Shown: positions 1-5,351 of the stretch, piece by piece | How positions within the stretch are numbered: the stretch's first letter is position 1 | Layout of the letters: each line of letters opens with the position of its first letter | DNA from: RFPW01 sp040401595 | GTDB taxonomy: Bacteria > Pseudomonadota > Gammaproteobacteria > Burkholderiales > Burkholderiaceae_E | Direction of reading: 5' to 3' | DNA: 6,154 nucleotides | NCBI GenBank assembly: GCA_040401595.1 | Contig: JBBAOE010000060.1 | Span: 1-6,154, forward strand | Position numbers and translations under genes: made by a program | The notes under the pieces: model-generated | Database searches by the model: none | What the model was told of the DNA's origin: nothing | Seen by the model: the letters and a program-made list of their open reading frames with translations, nothing else

Positions 1-84
1 ACACGCAACCAACACGCAACCAAAACTCAATTAAGCGTCAGAGAAGTCCCACCGAAGCCCCAACGAAGGCCAATCGAACGAAAC
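1..84. other. Short non-coding window edge with an 11-bp tandem duplication
   Basis: No coding region is visible before the stop codon of the lipoprotein gene. Positions 1-11 and 12-22 are two identical copies of acacgcaacca, so the window starts inside or at a very short direct repeat. More copies could lie to the left. No terminator hairpin followed by a T-run (read on the minus strand) is visible downstream of the lipoprotein gene. Confidence 0.5.
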
Positions 85-1077
85 TCAGCCGCCGGTCAAC
101 GACGTGCCCACCACCCCGGTCGGTGTGACTGGCGGCACGGTGGGGGTGCCATCGCCATTTGCATCCGGGCGCAGGTCCGCGCTCAGGCCCACGATTGAGT
201 CCCTGAATCCGGCCGCGTAGAAACTCGTCGCGACCGCAGGCAGCTTCGCCGCCGCCGTCTCAACCGCAGTCACGCTCGTTGTGAACTTGCCGGCTCCGGC
301 CTTGAATTCAGCCGCCAGCGCTGCCGCGCGACCGATCAAACTGACCGCGCCCGTCGGGTCTGCCGTCGACTGCGCCAGGGCGGCAATAAACGCACCGTAC
401 TGCACGCCTTTTGTGCTCCCAGCGGCGATCACCGTACCCGCCTGCGGGGGCACGGGGACATCGAGAATGTCAAAGGCTGTGAAGGTGGAGCCCAGGATCG
501 CATTTTTGACCTGAGCATTGGCGGCGGTGATCGCGGCCGCATTACCGCCACTCGGGTTTGCCGCAGCCGGATCAACCCCGGCGGCCACCGCAGCGATGTG
601 GGTGAGCGGTGTCACGCCCATCACCGGCGCATTGCCGGCGGGAATCGCCGGGGCTGCGCCGACCAGACATTCAGCCGCGCCCAAGGCGACGTTGGCAGGC
701 GTGGCGAGGGTTTCATCAAACACAGTCACGCCCGTGCCGCCACAGACGCGCACAACGACCGGGCCGCGGAACTGCCCAGTCTGCAACGTACAGTTCCCCG
801 CCACATCGGTCGTGGATGCCACCAGGAACGTGCCCGACGCGCCATCAAAGGCCTCGCACTTGGCCCCAACACTGAAGGCGCCCTTGGCGGGCGTGACCTG
901 CAGCGTGAGTCCGGGTACTTCATCGCCGCCACCGCCGCCGCAAGCAGCAAGGCCCAAGGGGAGCGCCAGCGCGGACACGAGGACTGAGACGCGATGGCGG
1001 GTGCGAGTGAGGATGGGATTAGGCGTAAGAGAAGCAGCGCTGCGGGCCGCGGGTAAACCATCATCAGGTCGTTGCAT
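85..1077 (-). CDS. Predicted secreted lipoprotein, Ala/Gly-rich, function unknown
   Basis: A 330-residue protein read from ATG at 1077 to TGA at 85-87. The frame also opens upstream with GTG at 1131, but the ATG has an AAGGA Shine-Dalgarno 10 nt before it, so I prefer 1077. Residues 22-28 are basic and 29-45 are hydrophobic, ending in LAA-C46, a good signal peptidase II lipobox. A GGGGG tract follows, so the mature protein is probably lipid-anchored in the envelope. Residues 57-140 look beta-rich and contain C74, C96, C112 and C137, which could form two disulfides. A TPLTH motif (156-160) opens a long Ala-rich, probably helical region. Near the C-terminus, DANGDG (305-310) resembles a DxNxDG calcium-binding loop, followed by a Pro/Thr-rich tail. 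The gene is divergent from gmd and need not belong to the polysaccharide locus. I do not recognise a named family. A substrate-binding or adhesin-like role is only a guess. Confidence 0.8.
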   Translation of the reverse strand: MQRPDDGLPAARSAASLTPNPILTRTRHRVSVLVSALALPLGLAACGGGGGDEVPGLTLQVTPAKGAFSVGAKCEAFDGASGTFLVASTTDVAGNCTLQTGQFRGPVVVRVCGGTGVTVFDETLATPANVALGAAECLVGAAPAIPAGNAPVMGVTPLTHIAAVAAGVDPAAANPSGGNAAAITAANAQVKNAILGSTFTAFDILDVPVPPQAGTVIAAGSTKGVQYGAFIAALAQSTADPTGAVSLIGRAAALAAEFKAGAGKFTTSVTAVETAAAKLPAVATSFYAAGFRDSIVGLSADLRPDANGDGTPTVPPVTPTGVVGTSLTGG

Positions 1078-1087
1078 AGTGCTTGAG

Positions 1088-1092
1088 TCCTT
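1088..1092 (-). promoter_or_regulatory. Ribosome binding site of the lipoprotein gene
   Basis: The minus strand reads AAGGA here, 10 nt before the ATG at 1077. This is the clearest Shine-Dalgarno in the window and fixes the lipoprotein start at 1077 rather than the upstream GTG at 1131. Confidence 0.6.
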
Positions 1093-1297
1093 GTTGTGAA
1101 CAATGCGGTTGATGAACGATGCGCGGCGCACTCAAGTCCGCACCCGGGAAAGCAGCGAAACTATCGGGAACCCGGGTACGTGCCCGTGCAATTGCGCACG
1201 GAGATCACGAGGTCGACCCAGCAGTTACAAGTTCACAAACGAGCTCAACAACAAAATCACAGGCAAGTTCACACGCGAAATCAAGCGTAGGTGCCGA

Positions 1298-1349
1298 TGG
1301 GTGTCCAGGATGGGAGCCCATGATGGGAGTCCACGCTGGGAACCCATCG
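1298..1349. repeat. Four tandem 13-bp units, each containing an imperfect dyad
   Basis: The units start at 1298, 1311, 1324 and 1337, exactly 13 bp apart. Their first ten bases are tgggtgtcca, tgggagccca, tgggagtcca and tgggaaccca, and the last three bases vary. Each core is a TGGG-NN-YCCA dyad, with units 2 and 4 perfect in the TGGG/CCCA arms. The array ends 97 bp before the gmd ATG. It could be a multi-site operator, a minisatellite of variable copy number, or a relic of slippage. A 13-bp period does not place successive units on the same DNA face (10.5 bp per turn), which weakens the simple cooperative-operator reading. Confidence 0.75.
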
Positions 1350-1434
1350 CGGTCAGAAAGCCCGACCTTTCGGCGAGCAACCGCCGAACGTGCGGCCCCC
1401 GATCAAAGGGCGCAACTAAAGGGTCGGTGCGGGG

Positions 1435-1440
1435 TAAAAT
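1435..1440 (+). promoter_or_regulatory. Candidate -10 box of gmd, possibly giving a leaderless mRNA
   Basis: TAAAAT matches the sigma-70 -10 consensus TATAAT at five of six positions. It ends 6 nt before the gmd ATG at 1447. Transcription normally begins about 6-8 nt after the -10 box, so the mRNA would start at or next to the start codon. No convincing Shine-Dalgarno lies at the usual distance. The -35 position (about 1412-1417) shows no TTGACA-like hexamer, so this remains a candidate. Confidence 0.4.
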
Positions 1441-1446
1441 AGGCGC

Positions 1447-2622
1447 ATGCAAAACGAAAATGTCACGCCAAGCGCCGCCCCAGGTGCCTCTGCAAGTGCC
1501 GCCTCTGGCGCCGCTAAAACCGCACTCATCACCGGCATCACCGGTCAGGACGGGGCGTATCTTGCTGAACTCCTGCTCGCTAAGGGCTATCAGGTCCATG
1601 GCATCAAGCGTCGCGCATCGTCGTTCAACACCGACCGCATCGATCATCTGTATCAGGACCCGCATGAATCTGGGCGCAGGCTCCATTTGCACTACGGCGA
1701 CCTGACCGACGCCACCAACCTGATTCGCATCGTTCAAGAGGTTCAACCCGACGAGATCTACAACCTCGCCGCGCAAAGCCATGTGCAAGTGAGCTTCGAC
1801 ACCCCCGAATACACCGCCAATGTTGATGGCTTGGGGACCTTGCGCTTGCTAGAAGCGATCCGAATCCTCGGGCGTGAGAAGACCACCCGCTTTTACCAGG
1901 CATCCACCAGCGAACTCTACGGCTTGGTGCAGGAAATCCCGCAGCGCGAAACAACGCCGTTTTATCCCCGCAGCCCTTACGCGGTGGCCAAGCTCTACGC
2001 CTACTGGATCACGGTGAATTACCGTGAAGCCTATGGGATGTATGCCTGTAACGGCATCCTGTTTAATCACGAGAGTCCGCTGCGCGGCGAAACCTTCGTG
2101 ACCCGGAAAATCACCCGCGCACTCGCGCGCATTCACCTGGGCCTGCAGGACTGCCTGTACCTCGGCAATCTGGATGCACTGCGCGACTGGGGCCACGCCC
2201 GGGACTATGTGGAAATGCAGTGGCTGATGCTGCAGCAAGAACGGGCGGAAGATTTTGTGATCGCGACTGGTCAGCAGGTCAGCGTGCGCACCTTTGTCGA
2301 CACCGCAGCCGCAGAATTGGGCGTGCTGATTGACTGGCACGGTACGGCTGAGCAAGAGACCGGGACCGTGGCCGAGGCACCCGCTGAGAGCGCCATGCGC
2401 CCGGGGCAAGTCATCGTTCGGGTCGATCCGCGCTACTACCGCCCGACCGAAGTCGAAACCCTGTTGGGGGACCCAACCAAGGCCCGCGAGCGTCTGGGCT
2501 GGACGCCGACTACGCCGTTCTCAGAACTCGTATCCGAGATGATGCGCGAAGACCTCAAGGGTGCACGGCGGGATGATCTTGTTAAGCAGCATGGTTATGC
2601 AGCTTATGACCATCATGAATAG
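1447..2622 (+). CDS. gmd: GDP-mannose 4,6-dehydratase
   Basis: This cytoplasmic enzyme of the extended short-chain dehydrogenase family uses bound NADP(H) to convert GDP-D-mannose to GDP-4-keto-6-deoxy-D-mannose, the first committed step to GDP-L-fucose and related 6-deoxyhexoses. The protein has 391 residues. The nucleotide-binding glycine motif is GITGQDG (30-36). The catalytic set is T154 and E156 (in STSELYG) plus Y178 and K182 (SPYAVAK), matching E. coli T132/E134/Y156/K160 with an offset of 22. The family signatures NHESPLRGETFVTRKI and RDWGHARDYVE are intact, as is the RPTEVETLLGDPTKA segment. The C-terminus ends in a typical KQHGYAAYDHHE, so the gene is complete. The first 22 residues are an Ala/Ser-rich extension over E. 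coli Gmd. No other in-frame ATG, GTG or TTG lies before the Rossmann fold, so this start is the only sensible one. Its usual partner fcl lies about 1 kb downstream, beyond a toxin-antitoxin pair. Confidence 0.97.
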   Translation: MQNENVTPSAAPGASASAASGAAKTALITGITGQDGAYLAELLLAKGYQVHGIKRRASSFNTDRIDHLYQDPHESGRRLHLHYGDLTDATNLIRIVQEVQPDEIYNLAAQSHVQVSFDTPEYTANVDGLGTLRLLEAIRILGREKTTRFYQASTSELYGLVQEIPQRETTPFYPRSPYAVAKLYAYWITVNYREAYGMYACNGILFNHESPLRGETFVTRKITRALARIHLGLQDCLYLGNLDALRDWGHARDYVEMQWLMLQQERAEDFVIATGQQVSVRTFVDTAAAELGVLIDWHGTAEQETGTVAEAPAESAMRPGQVIVRVDPRYYRPTEVETLLGDPTKARERLGWTPTTPFSELVSEMMREDLKGARRDDLVKQHGYAAYDHHE

Positions 2623-2797
2623 AAGATCAACGGGCGTGACACGCACCCCCCGGAAGCGTTTGACCGAATTGCTGCCCCAATACGAGGCCGACGACGGCGC
2701 ACTCACCAAGTCGCAACTCAACCAAGTCAAAGAGGCTGCACCGAAAGCCAAAGCGGGCACTGTGTGCAGCAATCTCTTTGACATAGAAAGCACCTGA
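2606..2797 (+). CDS. Small hypothetical protein overlapping the end of gmd
   Basis: An open frame overlaps the gmd 3' end and stops with TGA at 2795-2797. The possible ATG starts nearest the gmd stop are 2606 (63 residues) and 2615 (60 residues); the frame itself extends further upstream inside gmd. From 2615 the overlap with gmd is only 8 nt, which would suit coupled translation. There is no Shine-Dalgarno. The product is soluble and charged: a basic start (TPRKR), then an acidic patch (YEADDG), then a helix-like KSQLNQVKEAAPKAKAG stretch and a single Cys. Beyond the gmd stop the codons used (GCC, GAC, CTC, AAG) look coding-like. I recognise no family. It may be a real small gene in the gmd transcript, the remnant of a displaced gene, or a chance frame. 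Confidence 0.3.
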   Translation: MTIMNRRSTGVTRTPRKRLTELLPQYEADDGALTKSQLNQVKEAAPKAKAGTVCSNLFDIEST

Positions 2798-2878
2798 TGC
2801 GGAGGTGGCCCAAACGCCCTACGACCAGAATCCTAAATTGGGTATCCTGCGCCCGAGCGTGGTTCGAATCACTGTCGC

Positions 2879-3112
2879 TCAGCGATCCGCTTCATCGACC
2901 GGTACCTCGGGCACCATTGACAAGAATTGTTCAAAGTCGGCCCGGCGTCCTTCCGCGGCTTCGGTCTTCAGATAATCCAGCGTCAACACTGAAGCCATTT
3001 TCTCTGCAACGGCACTGGCGATGAACTGGTTGAGTGAAATCTCCTCACGCAACGCCAATTCCTTGACCTTGCGATGGACCGAAGTAGGTAGGCGAATCGT
3101 GAGTGCCGTCAT
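2879..3112 (-). CDS. Ribbon-helix-helix antitoxin of a PIN toxin module
   Basis: A 77-residue protein. Residues 3-9 (ALTIRLP) form the typical beta-strand of a ribbon-helix-helix DNA-binding domain. Two helices follow: SVHRKVKELALREE (11-24) and SLNQFIASAVAEKMAS (26-41), with the usual turn at I25-S26-L27-N28. This is the Arc/MetJ-like fold of many antitoxins annotated as HicB-family or CopG-like. Residues 42-77 are acidic and probably wrap the toxin. The dimer would bind the operon's own promoter and repress it. The ATG (3110-3112) overlaps the TGA of the upstream PIN gene (3109-3111) as ATGA, so translation is probably coupled. Family knowledge: such proteins neutralise PIN ribonucleases by direct binding. 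A role as antitoxin to this neighbour is inferred from the overlap. Confidence 0.85.
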   Translation of the reverse strand: MTALTIRLPTSVHRKVKELALREEISLNQFIASAVAEKMASVLTLDYLKTEAAEGRRADFEQFLSMVPEVPVDEADR

Positions 3113-3531
3113 GACAGGTCTCTCAAGTGGTTCAGGAACGCTCGCGGCGTCAAGGCACGAACGTGCAATTGCTCGGACCGCTGAAAATCCCTGATGTTAT
3201 GGGTAATTATGAATTGGGCCCCGGCGGCGACAGCACACTCCAGCACCATATCGTCGTCCGGATCTCTCAAAAAAGGACGCCAGAGAAAATGTATGTCTTG
3301 AAGATGAGCAATCGATGCCAAGTAACGCAAAAAAGCCATCGCCGACGATGGTTTGGCGCCTGCTGGGAGATGTTCGGGACGGCAGACCACATCCTGCCAT
3401 TCGGTGTAGAGCGCCACAGACAGTGCCACCTGGAAACGTGAATCCGGAAGCGACGATATCAATGCGAAACTCGCGCCGACTCTCGATCGGGCGGCGGCAA
3501 CCAGAACACAAGTGTCGATGACGATTCTCAT
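3109..3531 (-). CDS. PIN-domain toxin, putative toxin-antitoxin ribonuclease
   Basis: A 140-residue PIN-domain protein resembling the group annotated as 'putative toxin-antitoxin system toxin component, PIN family' (COG1569-like). PIN toxins are Mg2+/Mn2+-dependent ribonucleases that cut RNA and stop growth when unchecked. The acidic metal site is visible: D6 in RIVIDTCVLVAA, E44 in ALYTEW, the D92-D93-D94 cluster in RDPDDDMVLECA, and D115 after the ITHNIRDF strand (T110, N112). All expected catalytic positions are present, so it is probably active. The frame extends upstream to GTG at 3651, but that would overlap fcl, and the PIN fold starts exactly at MRIVID, so ATG 3531 is chosen. GGGGG directly before the ATG is not a good ribosome binding site. 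The antitoxin gene follows with a 4-bp overlap, so the toxin comes first, the reverse of classical vapBC. Confidence 0.87.
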   Translation of the reverse strand: MRIVIDTCVLVAAARSRVGASFALISSLPDSRFQVALSVALYTEWQDVVCRPEHLPAGAKPSSAMAFLRYLASIAHLQDIHFLWRPFLRDPDDDMVLECAVAAGAQFIITHNIRDFQRSEQLHVRALTPRAFLNHLRDLS

Positions 3532-3546
3532 CCCCCATCGTTTCAC

Positions 3547-3570
3547 ATTGGTTACACGGGCGCAACCAAT
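3547..3570. repeat. Inverted repeat upstream of the toxin gene
   Basis: The 7-bp arms ATTGGTT (3547-3553) and AACCAAT (3564-3570) are perfect and separated by 10 bp. The repeat lies 16-39 bp upstream of the PIN toxin ATG on the minus strand. That is where an antitoxin operator or the toxin's 5' untranslated region would be expected. It could be a ribbon-helix-helix operator, but a function is inferred from position only. Confidence 0.45.
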
Positions 3571-3574
3571 TCTA
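3569..3574 (-). promoter_or_regulatory. Candidate -10 box of the toxin-antitoxin operon
   Basis: On the minus strand this reads TAGAAT, five of six matches to TATAAT, 37 bp before the toxin ATG. At a 17-bp spacing the -35 position falls inside the 16-bp palindrome but reads GTGTTG, a poor match. The placement between two inverted repeats would allow autorepression by the antitoxin. Confidence 0.3.
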
Positions 3575-3589
3575 CCTTTTTCTGGCTTG

Positions 3590-3605
3590 GGCAACACGTG
3601 TTGCC
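3590..3605. repeat. Perfect 16-bp palindrome between the toxin and fcl, operator candidate
   Basis: GGCAACACGTGTTGCC reads identically on both strands, with a CACGTG centre at 3597/3598. It lies in the 104-bp gap between the divergent toxin and fcl genes, 30 bp before the fcl ATG and about 58 bp before the toxin ATG. A gapless palindrome of this length is typical of a dimeric repressor site. The antitoxin is the most obvious candidate to bind it. Because it lies between both starts, binding could also affect fcl transcription. Confidence 0.6.
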
Positions 3606-3635
3606 TTTCCCCCAATCTTTGAGCACCATCAAGCC

Positions 3636-4700
3636 ATGACGGAACGCCCACCCGCTCTCACCCTCACCGACCGCATCTACGTCGCCGGTCACCGTGGGCT
3701 GGTGGGCTCGGCGCTGGTGCGCGTGCTGCAAGCGCAGGGTTTCCACAACCTCCTGCTACGAACCCATGCCGAGCTAGATCTCACAGACGCCAGCGCGACG
3801 CGCGCGTTTTTTGACACTGAGCGCCCCGACCACGTTTTTCTTGCGGCGGCTCGCGTGGGCGGCATCCTGGCCAATAACACCTACCCAGCGGACTTCATTC
3901 GGGACAATCTGGCCATTCAGACCAACGTCATTCACGAAGCGTGGCGCGCCGGTGTGAAGCGCCTTCTGTTTTTGGGGTCTTCGTGTATCTACCCGAAGCA
4001 TGCTCCGCAACCCATCCAGGAAGCCGCGCTGCTGACCGGACCGCTCGAGCCCACCAACCGCCCCTATGCCTTGGCAAAGATCGCGGGCATCGAGCTCTGC
4101 TGGTCGTATAACCGCCAGCACCACACACGGTATCTGGCGGCGATGCCCACCAACCTTTATGGCCCAGGCGACAATTACGATCTGGCCAATAGCCATGTGT
4201 TGCCCGCGCTCATTCGTAAAGCCCACGAGGCCAAGCTCGCCGGACAACCCACGCTGGTCGTTTGGGGCACGGGCACGCCGCGACGGGAGTTTTTGTACAG
4301 CGACGACATGGCCGCAGCCTGCGTGCATCTCATGCGCCTGCCTGAACCCGCGTTCGATGCCCTCTTGGGCGTCGCAGAGCGCGGGGGGGATCCGGACATC
4401 GCACCGCTCGTGAACGTTGGTAGCGGCGAGGATCACACCATATTCGAACTCGCCCAGACCGTGGCGGAAGTGGTTGGATTTACTGGCCAGATTGTCCTTG
4501 ATCCCAGCAAACCGGATGGAACTCCGCGCAAACTCATGGACTCCAGCAGGTTAAGGGCGCAGGGGTGGGCACCATCGGTTGGCTTGCGCGAGGGTATTGG
4601 GCGGGCTTATCGGGATTACCTGGAACGCAAAAACGAACGCAACGTCGAGCCCGAGGCTGGGTCCGAAGTTGTTCACGAAATTAAGCGCTCGGGCGTCTAA
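3636..4700 (+). CDS. fcl: GDP-L-fucose synthase
   Basis: This cytoplasmic NADPH-dependent bifunctional enzyme (3,5-epimerase/4-reductase) of the short-chain dehydrogenase superfamily converts the Gmd product GDP-4-keto-6-deoxymannose to GDP-L-fucose. It is also called wcaG. The protein has 354 residues. The glycine motif is GHRGLVG (18-24), followed by AARVGGILANN (71-81), typical of the family. Active-site residues are all present with an offset of 8 from E. coli: S115 and C117 in LGSSCIYPK, Y144 and K148 in PYALAK, and H187 in NSHVLPAL. The MPTNLYGPGDNYDL and RREFLYSDDMA signatures are intact. It has a short N-terminal lead of about 10 residues and a charged C-terminal tail after about residue 330, making it longer than the usual ~320. 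No clear Shine-Dalgarno precedes the ATG. Its TAA is directly followed by the ATG of the RfaH-like gene. Confidence 0.97.
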   Translation: MTERPPALTLTDRIYVAGHRGLVGSALVRVLQAQGFHNLLLRTHAELDLTDASATRAFFDTERPDHVFLAAARVGGILANNTYPADFIRDNLAIQTNVIHEAWRAGVKRLLFLGSSCIYPKHAPQPIQEAALLTGPLEPTNRPYALAKIAGIELCWSYNRQHHTRYLAAMPTNLYGPGDNYDLANSHVLPALIRKAHEAKLAGQPTLVVWGTGTPRREFLYSDDMAAACVHLMRLPEPAFDALLGVAERGGDPDIAPLVNVGSGEDHTIFELAQTVAEVVGFTGQIVLDPSKPDGTPRKLMDSSRLRAQGWAPSVGLREGIGRAYRDYLERKNERNVEPEAGSEVVHEIKRSGV

Positions 4701-5306
4701 ATGATTGCGATTCCTGAGGGCAGTTTAGCCGGGCCAGGAACGCAACCGTCTGCGCCCACGAAGCCTGCCGCGCCGGGGACCCTGGCACCAGACCCTGCGC
4801 AAATTCACTGGTACCTCATTCATACCAAACCACGGCAAGAACGCCGGGCACTGGAGAACCTCGAGCGCCAGGGCTATCCCTGCTACTTACCGATGTTTCC
4901 GGTGCAGAAAATCCGCCGCGCCAAATTGACGACGGTTGAGGAGTCTCTTTTCCCGCGTTACCTCTTTATCCAGCTCGATATCGGCCCGCAGGGCCTGGAC
5001 TGGGGACCGATCCGATCAACCATGGGCGTCAGCCGCCTGGTTCGGTTTGGGGTCGAGGCCGCCAAAGTCGACCAACGCGTCATCGATTTCCTGCGCAAAC
5101 ACGAAACCACTTTTCGATCGGCACCTGCGGAGCACTTCACCCCGGGCGAGCGACTGACGGTGCTCGATGGCCCCTTCGCGGGTCTAGAGGCCGTCTTTCA
5201 AATCGCGGAGGGTGAGAAGCGCGTCATCGTCTTGATTGAGATGCTGGCCCGGCAGGTGAAGGTCGCGGTGGCACCAGGGAGCGTGCGCAAACTGCCGGTG
5301 AACTAA
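4701..5306 (+). CDS. RfaH-like NusG paralogue, transcription antiterminator
   Basis: A specialised NusG family protein of 201 residues, closest in sequence features to RfaH, which rides RNA polymerase and helps it through long polysaccharide operons. Residues 1-35 are a Pro/Ala-rich extension absent from E. coli RfaH (162 residues). The NGN domain covers about 36-125: HWYLIHTKPRQERRALENLERQ, then CYLPMFP, ESLFPRYLFIQ and IRSTMGVSRLVRFG. The KOW domain covers about 148-198: GERLTVLDGPFAGLEAVF to VRKL. Aligned by eye with remembered E. coli RfaH, E81 matches E48, F166 matches F130 and R174 matches R138, the residues that hold the KOW domain in its autoinhibited form. The polymerase-contacting HTTT motif appears as DWGP (100-103). 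The start codon abuts the fcl stop (TAAATG), with no ribosome binding site, so translation is probably coupled to fcl. No ops element (GGCGGTAG-like) was found in the window's leaders. Confidence 0.88.
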   Translation: MIAIPEGSLAGPGTQPSAPTKPAAPGTLAPDPAQIHWYLIHTKPRQERRALENLERQGYPCYLPMFPVQKIRRAKLTTVEESLFPRYLFIQLDIGPQGLDWGPIRSTMGVSRLVRFGVEAAKVDQRVIDFLRKHETTFRSAPAEHFTPGERLTVLDGPFAGLEAVFQIAEGEKRVIVLIEMLARQVKVAVAPGSVRKLPVN

Positions 5307-5351
5307 ACTCAAGCAATCGGCAAACTACCGCTTGCACAACTTGAATCCAAC

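Larger units (their letters stand above)
1078..1446. other. Divergent intergenic region between the lipoprotein gene and gmd
   Basis: This 369-bp stretch has no convincing gene. The open frames across it look like chance or shadow frames. It holds the lipoprotein ribosome binding site (1088-1092), an inverted repeat CGTGC-N6-GCACG (1185-1200), two copies of caagttcaca 36 bp apart (1228-1237 and 1264-1273), an array of 13-bp units (1298-1349), and a -10-like box just before gmd (1435-1440). The promoters of both flanking genes must lie here. I could not assign a good -35 element for either one. Confidence 0.6.

Noticed and set aside
518..1099. Long plus-strand open frame opposite the lipoprotein gene (193 residues)
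   Set aside because: It is Ala/Pro/Arg-rich with no motif and lies antisense to a gene with a good ribosome binding site and lipobox. It is a GC-rich shadow frame.
1103..1705. Plus-strand 200-residue frame covering the intergenic region and running into gmd
   Set aside because: It is out of frame with gmd, has low-complexity basic and Pro-rich content, and crosses the tandem repeats and the probable promoter.
1225..1788. Minus-strand frame of 187 residues across the gmd promoter and gene start
   Set aside because: It is antisense to the Rossmann fold of gmd and spans the repeat array, with no recognisable domain.
2855..2880. A GGTTCGAATC stretch resembling a tRNA T-loop, inside a GAGCG...CGCTC hairpin just beyond the antitoxin stop; possible tRNA fragment or attachment site
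   Set aside because: The bases around TTCGAAT do not form a 5-bp T-stem (only the closing and outermost pairs fit), there is no acceptor stem, anticodon arm or CCA, and no second copy appears at the other side of the module. The hairpin also lacks a T-run, so it is not called as a terminator.
3532..3651. N-terminal extension of the PIN toxin to the GTG at 3651
   Set aside because: It would overlap the fcl start and translate the palindromic control region. The PIN fold begins exactly at MRIVID (3531).
3774..4436. Minus-strand frame of 220 residues inside fcl
   Set aside because: It is fully antisense to a gene with every catalytic residue intact. It has no motifs.
5310..5334. Weak hairpin (CAAGC/GCTTG) between the RfaH-like gene and the epimerase gene as a terminator or attenuator
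   Set aside because: The stem is only 5 bp with a 15-nt loop, and no T-run follows.
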